Shown: piece by piece, positions 36,896 to 45,356 of the stretch
How the letters are laid out: every line of letters begins with the position of its first letter
How positions within the stretch are numbered: the first letter of the stretch is position 1
DNA from: Nemertoderma westbladi
Lineage: Eukaryota; Xenacoelomorpha; Nemertodermatida; Nemertodermatidae
DNA length: 64,000 bases
NCBI GenBank assembly: GCA_032718475.1
Contig: JAUCBJ010005983.1
Coordinates: 1-64,000 of the forward strand
Direction of reading: 5' to 3'
Notes under the pieces: model-generated
Database searches by the model: none
Seen by the model: the letters and a program-made list of their open reading frames with translations, nothing else
What the model was told of the DNA's origin: nothing
Position numbers and translations under genes: made by a program

Positions 36896-37969
36896 TCAAT
36901 AGCGTCGTCCTGCGCGGGCATTTACTGAACGAGAGTTTTTTATCATAGGTCTTCGAAAATTAGTAAAAGCTGGTTGATTTACTTTACTTTCATCTTCCTC
37001 GTTACCCAACTGTTTCTTAATTTTATTCAATTGTTCATTAATTTTCAGTAATTTACTTTTATTTCCCAGAACCTGTCTTAATATCTCTTCTCTATTTTCC
37101 TCATTTTCTTCCATTTGTTTAATAAATTTCCGCATTTGATTTTTGTTTCCTAATATTTGTCTCAATATCTCTTCTTTATTTTCATCATTCTCTTCTAAAT
37201 GTTTAATAAATTTCTGTAATTTAATTTTACTTCCTAGGACTTGGGTCAATGTCGCCTCTTTATTTTCTTCATTTTCCTTCAAATGTTTAATAATTTTCCG
37301 CAATTGATTCTTATTTCCAAGTAATTGCCTCTTTATTTCCTCATTATCATCATTTTCATCCTCTTCTCCGCTTTCCTGATCTTCACTTTCTTCACCCTCT
37401 TCCTGACCTTCGCTATCTTCACCCTCTTCTTGACCTTCACTTTCTTCATCCTCTTCCTGATCTTCACTTTCTTCGTTCTCAACTTCACTTTCTTCATCCT
37501 CTTCCTGTTCTTCACTTTCTTCATTCTCTTCCTGACCTTCGCTATCTTCACCCACTTCTTGAACTTCACTTTCTTCATCCTCTTCCTGATCTTCACTTTC
37601 ATCGTTCTCAACTTCACTCTCTTCAACTTCATCCTGACCCTCACTATTTTCATTCTCCATCTCATCATCCTCTTCTTCTCCATCTTTCTCACCCAAATTT
37701 TCTTCATTTTCTAGGGGTAACTGTTTTTGTATCCCTTTCAAAATATTCATAACTTTATGAAATTTACTTTCCATTGTCTGTTTTATATTTAATATATCAC
37801 GCTCATCTCTCTTTTTCTTTTCATCTTCACTAAAAATATCTTCGGATTTTTTAAATTTTTTTGGTGATGGAGCCATTAGTTTTTCCTTTCTATGTGTTTC
37901 CATATGACGAGATAAATTGTCTTGTCTCATTTCTTTATTACAGACCAAACAAGTTTCATGTCTATGCAT
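36896..37969 (-). CDS. C2H2 zinc-finger / acidic / 28-residue-repeat protein (357 aa)
   Basis: It starts at ATG 37969. Residues 7-26 form one C2H2-like finger (CLVC..HMETH; C-x2-C-x11-H-x3-H, one residue shorter than usual in the loop). Residues 30-60 are basic and suit a nuclear localisation signal (SPKKFKKSE, KKKRDERD). Residues 90-210 are an extremely acidic Glu/Ser/Asp repeat tract (EESEVENDESEDQEE type). Residues 215-325 hold four helical repeats of 28 residues of the form LGNKNQLRKIIKHLKENEEN; these are probably coiled-coil. The C-terminus is basic (NARAGRRY). There is no intron or frame break. It is probably a nuclear DNA-binding or chromatin-associated protein, and could bind the palindromic arrays beside it. 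That is inference. Antisense frames across the acidic tract are shadows. Confidence 0.8.
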   Translation of the reverse strand: MHRHETCLVCNKEMRQDNLSRHMETHRKEKLMAPSPKKFKKSEDIFSEDEKKKRDERDILNIKQTMESKFHKVMNILKGIQKQLPLENEENLGEKDGEEEDDEMENENSEGQDEVEESEVENDESEDQEEDEESEVQEVGEDSEGQEENEESEEQEEDEESEVENEESEDQEEDEESEGQEEGEDSEGQEEGEESEDQESGEEDENDDNEEIKRQLLGNKNQLRKIIKHLKENEENKEATLTQVLGSKIKLQKFIKHLEENDENKEEILRQILGNKNQMRKFIKQMEENEENREEILRQVLGNKSKLLKINEQLNKIKKQLGNEEDESKVNQPAFTNFRRPMIKNSRSVNARAGRRY

Positions 37970-38104
37970 TATATAGCAATGTCAATTGAAAATATTGAAT
38001 TTTAGCTAAATTATTCTACAAATTTTAAATAAATAAAACTTTTATGAAAATAAATAAAACTTTTTAAAATAAAACTTAGAGAATGACTGGGAATGCATTG
38101 AACG

Positions 38105-38228
38105 AGGGCTATTATAGAGGGAAGCTATAATGGATTATCCAATCAGAGTTCGAGGGTGAGTTAGGCAGCCAATCAGGACTCGAGGGAGGAAAGTTAAACA
38201 GCCAATGAGAGAGCAGATGCGAGTACAG
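38105..38228 (-). promoter_or_regulatory. Promoter region of the zinc-finger gene
   Basis: On the minus strand, ATTGG (CCAAT-type) boxes near 38140, 38170 and 38201 lie upstream of CTATAATAG at 38109-38117, about 140 bp before the ATG. The arrangement and much of the sequence match the promoter at 41040-41165 of the other gene: GGGCTATTATAGAGGG and CCAATCAG are shared. Confidence 0.65.
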
Positions 38229-38364
38229 GGGTAAAGCGCCCGCCCATCCATGGTGAGATAACGTCACACTAACTCTCAAGGATAGTTATACTCACCATTC
38301 AAATATCCCTCGCAAACCAGATTCCCCCCAGCATCTAACGTATTCCACTTCAATGCAAAATATA

Positions 38365-38395
38365 TAGAGCTGTAGTTGGATTTGAACCTGTGCTT
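38365..38395 (-). other. Isolated box B-like sequence
   Basis: On the minus strand GGTTCAAATCC at 38375-38385 is a perfect Pol III box B. No box A partner or cloverleaf was recognised. Confidence 0.2.
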
Positions 38396-38423
38396 GTAAA
38401 CTCTTTTGTGCTCGTATATTGAA

Positions 38424-38945
38424 GTGAGGCATAGACTATGCCTCACTGAGGCATAGTCTATGCCTCAGTGCCTTAGTGAGGCATAGTCTATGCCTCAATG
38501 AGTCATAGTCTATGCCTCAGTGCCTCAGTGAGGCATAGTCTATGCCTCAGTGAGTCATAGTCTATGCCTCAGTGCCTCAGTGAGGCATAGTCTATGCCTC
38601 AGTGAGGTCATAGTCTATGCCTCAGTGCCTCAGTGAGGCATAGTCGAGGCACTGAGTGAGGCATAGTCTATGCCTCGGTGAGTCATAGTCTATGCCTCAG
38701 TGCCTCAGTGAGGCATAGTCTATGCCTCAGTGAGTCATAGTCTATGCCTCAATGAGGCATAGTCTGTGCCTCAGTGAGGCATAGTCTATGCCTCAGTGCC
38801 TCAGTGAGGCATAGTCTATGCCTCAGTGAGGCATAGTCTATGCCTCAGTGAGGCATAGTCTATGCCTCAGTGAGGCATAGTCTATGCCTCAGTGAGTCAT
38901 AGTCTATGTCTCAGTGCCCCAGTGAGGCATAGTCTATGCCTTAGG
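38424..38945 (-). repeat. Right array of palindromic CATAGTCTATG units
   Basis: Over 20 copies of GAGGCATAGTCTATGCCTC, often alternating with CAGTGCCTCAGT spacers or GAGTCATAGTC variants. Apart from one A-centred unit at its left edge, it is the inverse of the array at 36032-36315. The two arrays bracket the zinc-finger gene and its promoter. There are no unique spacers of constant length, so it is not CRISPR-like. Confidence 0.95.
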
Positions 38946-39259
38946 GGTTAACATTCAAATTGATTACGAAGAAGCAGTAGGGGTCATTAATGCTATGCTG
39001 AGACTCACTTATTTCATGGCTCGCTCTCATAGTATAGATTAACTAGTAGAGAAAAATGAAAAATAGCCGGTTAAGCATCTTATATTTTTTAAACATTATG
39101 GGGAAACAAGAATAAATAATTCATCGACAACAACAATATTAAATAATATAACAACAACGGATAAATAATTTACCAACAACATTAATAATAAATAATATAG
39201 AACATCAACATTAGCAAAAGATATAATCAGAACAGTTTTATTGAAAAAGACTGTTTATA

Positions 39260-40969
39260 TTAATAGGGTTGCTGGCCTCCGAGAATAACTGGTTTAACCC
39301 TTTTAGGATCCGATACTATTAATGGCTGCGATAATTTTCTCTTTAATAGTTTGTTGAGATAACCTTTTCTTGGGGGGTGAAATAGATTAAGGTGTGTTTG
39401 CTGCGGGAGAAAGATGCCTTCTCTGAGAGAACGTTTTAGTAATTCGAAAAGGCGCGCGGTGGTAAAGTCGTTGGATAGGGTGATAGTGTTGGTATTTTTC
39501 GTATTGGTGAATATAATTTCTGCTGGTTTGTTCTTGATATGAATGTAAGGACTGAGATAGTAGTGAGAGTTGGGTGGGTTGGTTATATTTATCGTGAGAA
39601 AATCGCTGCCCCTAATATTGAGACCGTTGGTGAACTGAAAAGTGGTATTCTCTTCGTCTTTCATTAAAATGGGCCAGATACCAACATATTTTTCGGATTT
39701 GAACTTATAGATAAAGGCTGCGATACTGCTATTTATGAGATAGCGCTGGTGATTGGGGATCGTAATCTGCTTTGGTTTGAAAGCAAATTGTATAGCCATA
39801 GCCTTGAATCTGATTAGAGCCTCGCGCGCTTGAATCGTGTTAGCTATAGTAAAGGATTCGTTAAATTTTCTCTCGATTATCTGTAAATCAATTTCTGAAT
39901 CACTGATACAACTTTGTATCGATATTCGCTCGGAAATGTTGTCTTTGTATACGTTAAGTTCATCGTAGCAGACACATTCACTATCCTCGAAGGTTGAAAC
40001 GAACCATTTCAATTCGCCGACCTCGCTTGGTGTAAGAAGAATCATGCCCCTAGAAGAAACAATAGCCTTTCCATCGTCAACCCTGTAGCCATTGGTGATC
40101 GCTAAATTGCGTTCGTTCCGAATATTTGTAACAAACCCAAAAGTGCAATAGTCAAAAGCAACCCAATTGCCCGGTTTTAGGACAAGGTGAGTAGTAGGAT
40201 TAATAAAAGGGCGACAGATGTTTACATATTGTTGAAATAAAATGGCGCAGGCGACGGAAAAGGTGATCCATGAACTGTTTACAGTGTCTTCCAGCTTTAT
40301 TAACTCGAGTGGATTCAGTGGGTTAATACTTCCATAGGTGCCAACTCTATAATTGAATCCAAAGTAATAGGAGACTTTATTGGCGTAAAGGCATGTGAGC
40401 TCATTCAATTTCTCGCCGAAAGCGAGAACATCCATCTCGAAAAGTTTAAAGAAACGAGTCTCCTCTTCCTCGCTCGGAGTCGACGAGTTCCAGATGAGAA
40501 GAAGAATCGAGTTTGCGATACTATGAAAATCAAATAAGCGATCATCGGAGAAGAAGGAGGTTACGAGAGTGGTTAAACCCAGTAGACGATTTGCCACATC
40601 TTGGTTGATGTTTTCTCGAATAAAATCGACTATGCTAGTTGGAATCGTAAACGTCTCGGGCGAAGTAGTTAGATTGAACGTTATTTTGTTGTCCCTTTTT
40701 AAAAGTTTGAAACCGTGGTTGGAGGAATGAAGTTTATTATCGTCGAGGGTTTGATATTGTCCATCGTGAAGTTCGTAGCAGGCACGGAAAATAAAGTGCG
40801 CGTAGTTTGCCGGAATCGGGATGGGTTGGTTTAAGGTTGTATTTATCGTTAACGGGAAGAGTTTGTTCGCCGAATCGAAATATAGACCAAACGAGTTGTC
40901 TTGTAGCATAAACTGATTTTCGTTGCAAACCAGATCGTTGCTTGAATAGCTGATTTCTGAATGTGCCAT
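39260..40969 (-). CDS. Orphan protein of the 7.8-kb element (569 aa)
   Basis: An uninterrupted minus-strand frame from ATG 40969 to a stop at 39260. It starts MAHSEISYSSNDLVCNENQF and ends in a basic stretch (KGYLNKLLKRKLSQPL, DPKRVKP) followed by ILGGQQPY, which could be a nuclear localisation or nucleic-acid-binding tail. The body is a mixed alpha/beta-looking sequence of globular composition with scattered cysteines. There is no signal peptide, clear membrane helix, zinc cluster or catalytic motif of transposase, polymerase, helicase or protease families. I do not recognise it. Its intact length and shared promoter type argue for a real gene. A structural, replication-initiation or DNA-binding role for the element cannot be told apart by eye. 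Confidence 0.8.
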   Translation of the reverse strand: MAHSEISYSSNDLVCNENQFMLQDNSFGLYFDSANKLFPLTINTTLNQPIPIPANYAHFIFRACYELHDGQYQTLDDNKLHSSNHGFKLLKRDNKITFNLTTSPETFTIPTSIVDFIRENINQDVANRLLGLTTLVTSFFSDDRLFDFHSIANSILLLIWNSSTPSEEEETRFFKLFEMDVLAFGEKLNELTCLYANKVSYYFGFNYRVGTYGSINPLNPLELIKLEDTVNSSWITFSVACAILFQQYVNICRPFINPTTHLVLKPGNWVAFDYCTFGFVTNIRNERNLAITNGYRVDDGKAIVSSRGMILLTPSEVGELKWFVSTFEDSECVCYDELNVYKDNISERISIQSCISDSEIDLQIIERKFNESFTIANTIQAREALIRFKAMAIQFAFKPKQITIPNHQRYLINSSIAAFIYKFKSEKYVGIWPILMKDEENTTFQFTNGLNIRGSDFLTINITNPPNSHYYLSPYIHIKNKPAEIIFTNTKNTNTITLSNDFTTARLFELLKRSLREGIFLPQQTHLNLFHPPRKGYLNKLLKRKLSQPLIVSDPKRVKPVILGGQQPY

Positions 40970-41079
40970 TGTGATTGTGTACCGGTAACTCGTTTAGGAA
41001 ATAAAAATAAATAAATACTTTTACGAAAATAATTAAAACTTTTCAGGAAAACAAAGAGACAATGATTGGGAATGTGGTG

Positions 41080-41165
41080 AACGGGGGCTATTATAGAGGG
41101 GGCTAGAATGGGTTAGCCAATCAGGGAACAGGAGGGAGAAAAGACTGTATAATTAAACCAATCAG
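41080..41165 (-). promoter_or_regulatory. Promoter region of the orphan gene
   Basis: On the minus strand, ATTGG boxes (41119-41128 and 41159-41163) precede CTATAATAG at 41088-41096, about 120 bp before the ATG at 40969. It is closely similar to the promoter of the zinc-finger gene, with blocks AATGATTGGGAATG.GGTGAAC against AATGACTGGGAATGC.TTGAAC. Confidence 0.65.
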
Positions 41166-41331
41166 AGAGCAGCTTTGATGACGTCACATCAGGCGAGATA
41201 ATGATTGCCCAATGTAATTCAATGGTAGACAGAATGGCGCCATTGAATAACGAAGACAAAGGGGCCGCGAGAGGAAAGATTATAAAGTTAACGATAAGGG
41301 ATCTATAAACCATAGAGCTAAAAATAGACAT
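41113..41331 (-). CDS. Hypothetical 72-residue ORF near the right TIR
   Basis: Frame MSIFSSMVYRSLIVNFIIFP onwards, starting with a hydrophobic stretch of about 20 residues. It overlaps the promoter of the orphan gene on the same strand and has no known domain. Probably fortuitous. Confidence 0.15.
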   Translation of the reverse strand: MSIFSSMVYRSLIVNFIIFPLAAPLSSLFNGAILSTIELHWAIIISPDVTSSKLLSDWFNYTVFSPSCSLIG

Positions 41332-41340
41332 TATGTCATA

Positions 41341-42370
41341 GTGATCTCGTTGGTAATATAAAAACTAATTAATCTAAAAATAGAAATCAATATATAAAAT
41401 AAAAGTAATACAATTAATTAATTTAAAATAAAGTACAAATGAATAAATAAAGTCAAATAGAATACAAATAATTAATTAAAATTAGGTACAAATAAATAGT
41501 TAAATATGTATAATATGTTAATTTTCAGATAATACGCCCTCTAGCGGCAGACTATGGAACTGCAGGCGGTTGGATATATGTACGAGTAATTAGTAATCTA
41601 CAAATGAATAAATAAAGTCAAATAGAATAGAAATAATTAATTAAAATTAGGTACAAATAAATAGTTAAATTGAAAATAACAAAGTTAGAGAAGATGTTAA
41701 TTTTCAGATAATACGCCCTCTAGCGGGAGACTATGGAACTGCAGGCGGTTGGATATATGTACGAGTAATTAGTAATCAGAGCTGTCATGGGGTGGGGGGC
41801 AGGGGCGCTTGGATACAACTATCATTAATATGCTGTTGCTTGGTTAAAGCTAATTGGGGGGTCAAAGGTCAACGATAAAGCTGTCTGGAGTAATTAGTTA
41901 CCAGTAAGGGAGCGGTATACCCATAAAGTACAAATGAATAATTAATTTAGAATTAAATACGAATAAAATAAAATAAAGTACAATTAATTAAAATTAAATA
42001 TAAATAAATAGATATTAATGAATAAAAGAGCTGCGGTGTCACTTATGACACCCTCTTGAGCCGGCTCTGTGACACTTGGACCTAACTGATGACCCATTGT
42101 GTGTCAGGGCGCTAATCAGTCTGATTAATTAGGATAATCAATTAAACCCTAATTAGGAGTCATATGACACCTGTTAGGGTTTAATTGAACTAATTAATTG
42201 ATGACACCTGTCAATTAGGGTCTAATTAGCCTAATTGGGAGGTGTCACCCAGACAGTCTGGCGCCAATGACACCCAATGACACCCATAGGGTGATAATTG
42301 GGTGTCATATGACACCCAATGGGTGTCAGTGAGGTCCAAGTGTCACAGAGCCGGCCAAGACCCTACTACT
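41341..42370 (-). repeat. Right terminal inverted repeat with internal direct repeat and palindrome
   Basis: The reverse complement matches the left TIR. It contains a ~180-bp direct duplication (GATAATACGCCCTCTAGCGG at about 41527 and 41706; an inverted relative, CGTCTGCCGCTAGAGGGCG, is at 35779). The outer end is a palindrome, CCGGCTCTGTGACACTTGGA near 42060 against TCCAAGTGTCACAGAGCCGG ending near 42354. Confidence 0.88.
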
Positions 42371-43688
42371 AGCCATTATAGATTTATTTGTTATGTAGGT
42401 TAGATAAAGTAGTTCACTATTTGGTCACTATTCTCACTTGGGTTCATTCTTATTTTGGTTGCATGTATTTTATTTAGGCTTTAGTGGTATCAGTTTTTGG
42501 GTTTCATCTATTTACTACCGGTCTGATTTGTTTTATTTATGTAATATATATTTTTCGCTATGGAGAGGGGATATTCGCTATGGAATATTTATATTCCGTA
42601 AGGGAGTGATTTACTCCTAAAGGGGTGTGCTTAGCTTATACCATATGACATTTCAAATGGGAGTGGCTGATTTATCTGATTTGAACTGGGGCTTAATCAT
42701 ATTAGTGGTGTGCCACACCGATTACCAGAAACATCATACTAAACCTTAGGTCATAAACCAAAACCAACCAATCCGATGACAAGTTCAAAACTCTTTAAAA
42801 CTTTTTGCGTAGGCCTAAAGTTTGCACCCCACATTATGTAGGTAGGTCAAAAACATACGGTAACATGCACACCAATAAAGGATGCAAGTACGGTTGTAAC
42901 TTAGTGGGGCTGGTGAAGGTGTTACATCCAACGTGTATCGACTAATTCGGTATATATAAACATGAAGAGAAACGGAATGTGGTAAGCCTCAAATATCATT
43001 GTGACAATTGAGTAATCACTAATTAATAATTAGAAATTATTATCATTATTTTACGTTAAATCAATTAACAGGATTTCATATTAAAATTATTTGAAATATA
43101 TCATTCTTCTTAATAGTTAACTGGATAAAAATGACAGAAATAAATCAAGTTAAGCGCGTCAAATGCGTTTTGGATGATAGCGTAAAACATCAGAAGAGCT
43201 GGTTACGGCTTACGGGAACTCATATATCTCGAGAACGAACGCTTTGACCCGCGATTTCTTTGTATAATACGATAGTTATATATAAATAGCACGGGTTTCA
43301 GTTTAATTTTGCTCTAATTTAATCTAATGAAATTCAGTTCAGTTTTATTCCAAATATGTGATTCTAAATATTCAGTTTATTATTTTGTTTAGAAATTTCC
43401 GCCAATATAAACGTGCTTATTTCTCTTAAAAGGTTTCTTAAAATGATGAATAATAATTCTCGAAATTAAGTTCAGGTCAATTTCACCGGACATAGCATCT
43501 CCAATTGGAAATATGCACATGGTAGGGCCTATAAAGCTATATGTTTCTCACACTCTGTGACTGGTTGTCCTGCTGTGATGTCAATTATGAACCTTATGAA
43601 GTGATTGTGCTTAACGCGTGTATGTGTAGGCCTACGTATTCTCCACAGTTCCTGTAGCATACCGTATGCTACGGGAAATTCTTCAATG
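42371..43688. other. Intergenic; no gene seen
   Basis: AT-rich. Short frames at 42438-42620 and 43529-43738 have no domain and no splice support. Confidence 0.45.
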
Positions 43689-43699
43689 TATTCCCATAG

Positions 43700-44046
43700 T
43701 ACTACTACTAGGATCGGCATGTTGCATTGCAGCTGCATTTTTAAGAATGCTGTGCCGGCTCGTCAACAAAATTGCACCGCCACAACTCCCTATCACCCAT
43801 GACATTTGCTAGATCATCCGCATCTTCAAGGCCAGTGTCCTTTAAAATGCGTCTCAAGAAAGTCATGGGCTGTCCACCATGCTTATTCACTCCATGAGGC
43901 TGCCAAAGTACAAGATTATGCACTGGCTGGTCCTCACGGCGAAAGCAATGTCCTGCAAAGCGGAGGCGATTTTGTTCTAGTGTCAAGCTTGGGGGAACCA
44001 ATGAGACACCTCCAATGTTATATAGTGTCTGGTTGGAGATGTGTGC
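43700..44046 (-). mobile_element. Family 1 non-LTR retrotransposon, copy B (347 bp, 5'-truncated, with TSD)
   Basis: Only the last ~100 codons and the 3' tail are present, minus strand, ending in (TAG)n at 43700. TATTCCCATAG occurs at 43689-43699 and 44047-44057, an 11-bp target-site duplication. This fixes the 3' terminus of the family. Confidence 0.95.
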
Positions 44047-44309
44047 TATTCCCATAGAATGTGCACTTATTAATACACTGGGAGTGAATGTCTGTATGCA
44101 GTATGTAGGTAGGTCTTTAATACAACAATAATGAACAAAAGCGATTATGCAATGGTATCCATAATCCATCATATAAACTATACTTTAAATACGATGCGAG
44201 ATGTCAGAGCATTTGTCTGAGTAGTAAAATTAATATTAAAGGTTGGTAAAAGGGTTTGGCCGCAAAACAAGTGGAGCGGAAAAGCGAAAGGTGATTATTA
44301 TAAAGGGAC

Positions 44310-44930
44310 CCAGACAGTAGGGTGAGTTTAACATTCTGCCTGATTTATTCCCAGACAGTAGGGTGAGTTTAACATTCTGCCTGATTTATTCCCAGACAGT
44401 AGGGTGAGTTTAACATTCTGCCTGATTTATTCCCAGACAGTAGGGTGAGTTTACCATTCTGCCTGATTTATTCCCAGACAGTAGGGTGAGTTTAACATTC
44501 TGCCTGATTTATTCCCAGACAGTAGGGTGAGTTTAACATTCTGCGTGATTTATTCCCAGGCAGTAGGGTGAGTTTAACATTCTGCCTGATTTATTCCCAG
44601 ACAGTAGGGTGAGTTTAACATTCTGCCTGATTTATTCCCAGACAGTAGAGTGAGTTTAACATTCTGCCTGATTTATTCCCAGACAGTAGGGTGAGTTTAA
44701 CATTCTGCCTGATTTATTCCCAGACAGTAGGGTGAGTTTAACATTCTGCCTGATTTATTCCCAGACAGTAGGGTGAGTTTAACATTCTGCCTGATTTATT
44801 CCCAGACAGTAGGGTGAGTTTAACATTCTGCCTGATTTATTCCCAGACAGTAGGGTGAGTTTAACATTCTGCCTGATTTATTCCCAGACAGTAGGGTGAG
44901 TTTAACATTCTGCATGATTTATTCCCAGAT
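44310..44930. repeat. 41-bp minisatellite
   Basis: About 15 nearly identical copies of CCCAGACAGTAGGGTGAGTT plus TAACATTCTGCCTGATTTATT. 41 is not a multiple of three, so no ORF arises. Confidence 0.97.
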
Positions 44931-45235
44931 TTATTACCTAATTAATTAAAACTGCTAATTAACATTAATAAATGCCACAAACTGTAATTTGATTTATTAG
45001 GCCTATTGAACAAAATGCCACAATTCCTAAAAATATGCACTGTAATATAATAATTGCTTAATAATAATTTGACTTAAAAAAATTTACTAAAAAATGATTT
45101 TAATTTTAATTATAATTGATTTTAATTATTGATTACATGAATACAACTTCAATATAAAATGCCACAACAAATTACTGTAAAGTAATTCACAACATAATTA
45201 TATTGTAAGTTAGTTTTATATTATGCCCTACTGTG
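44931..45235 (+). repeat. Left member of a ~300-bp direct repeat flanking copy D
   Basis: It contains ACCTAATTAATTAAAACTGC, GCCACAATTCCTAAAAATAT and GTAAAGTAATTCACAACATA. The same blocks in the same order lie at 48984-49320, with about 10-20% divergence by eye. Confidence 0.85.
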
Positions 45236-45356
45236 TAATTATTTTCCCTACTGTACGTGTAGTGTAAACTAATCCATGTAAATTTATGTGTTTATATGTT
45301 TTGACCTATTTTACATACTACTACTAGGATCGGCATGCTGCATTGCAGCTGCATTT

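Larger units (their letters stand above)
34531..42370. mobile_element. 7.8-kb DNA element with long palindromic terminal inverted repeats and two genes
   Basis: Both ends share AGTAGTAGGGTCTTGG as an inverted pair (34531-34546 and 42355-42370). The inversion continues inward through GGACC boxes, palindromes and a long AT-rich tract to about 35062 and 41341. Between them lie two intact minus-strand genes (36896-37969 and 39260-40969) with matching promoters, plus inverted arrays of a palindromic motif. No transposase, integrase, polymerase, RT or protease was recognised. Six flanking bases on each side do not match, so a target duplication is not evident. The AGT..ACT ends and long TIRs recall Polinton/Maverick elements, of which this could be a reduced relative; that is only an inference. 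A private, non-autonomous element family is equally possible. Confidence 0.7.

Noticed and set aside
37325-37714. Phe/Ile/Leu-rich plus ORF and Lys/Arg-rich minus ORF
   Set aside because: Both are other-frame shadows of the Glu/Ser-rich repeat tract of the zinc-finger gene.
38424-38945. CRISPR-like appearance of regularly spaced palindromes
   Set aside because: There are no unique constant-length spacers; spacers are themselves repeats, and the genome is eukaryotic.
34531-42370. Assigning the element firmly to Polintons
   Set aside because: Only the terminal AGT and long TIRs fit. No polymerase, integrase, protease or capsid motif was seen, and flanking 6-bp duplications do not match.
44310-44930. 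CRISPR-like or telomere-like 41-bp array
   Set aside because: Uniform head-to-tail units without spacers; an ordinary minisatellite.
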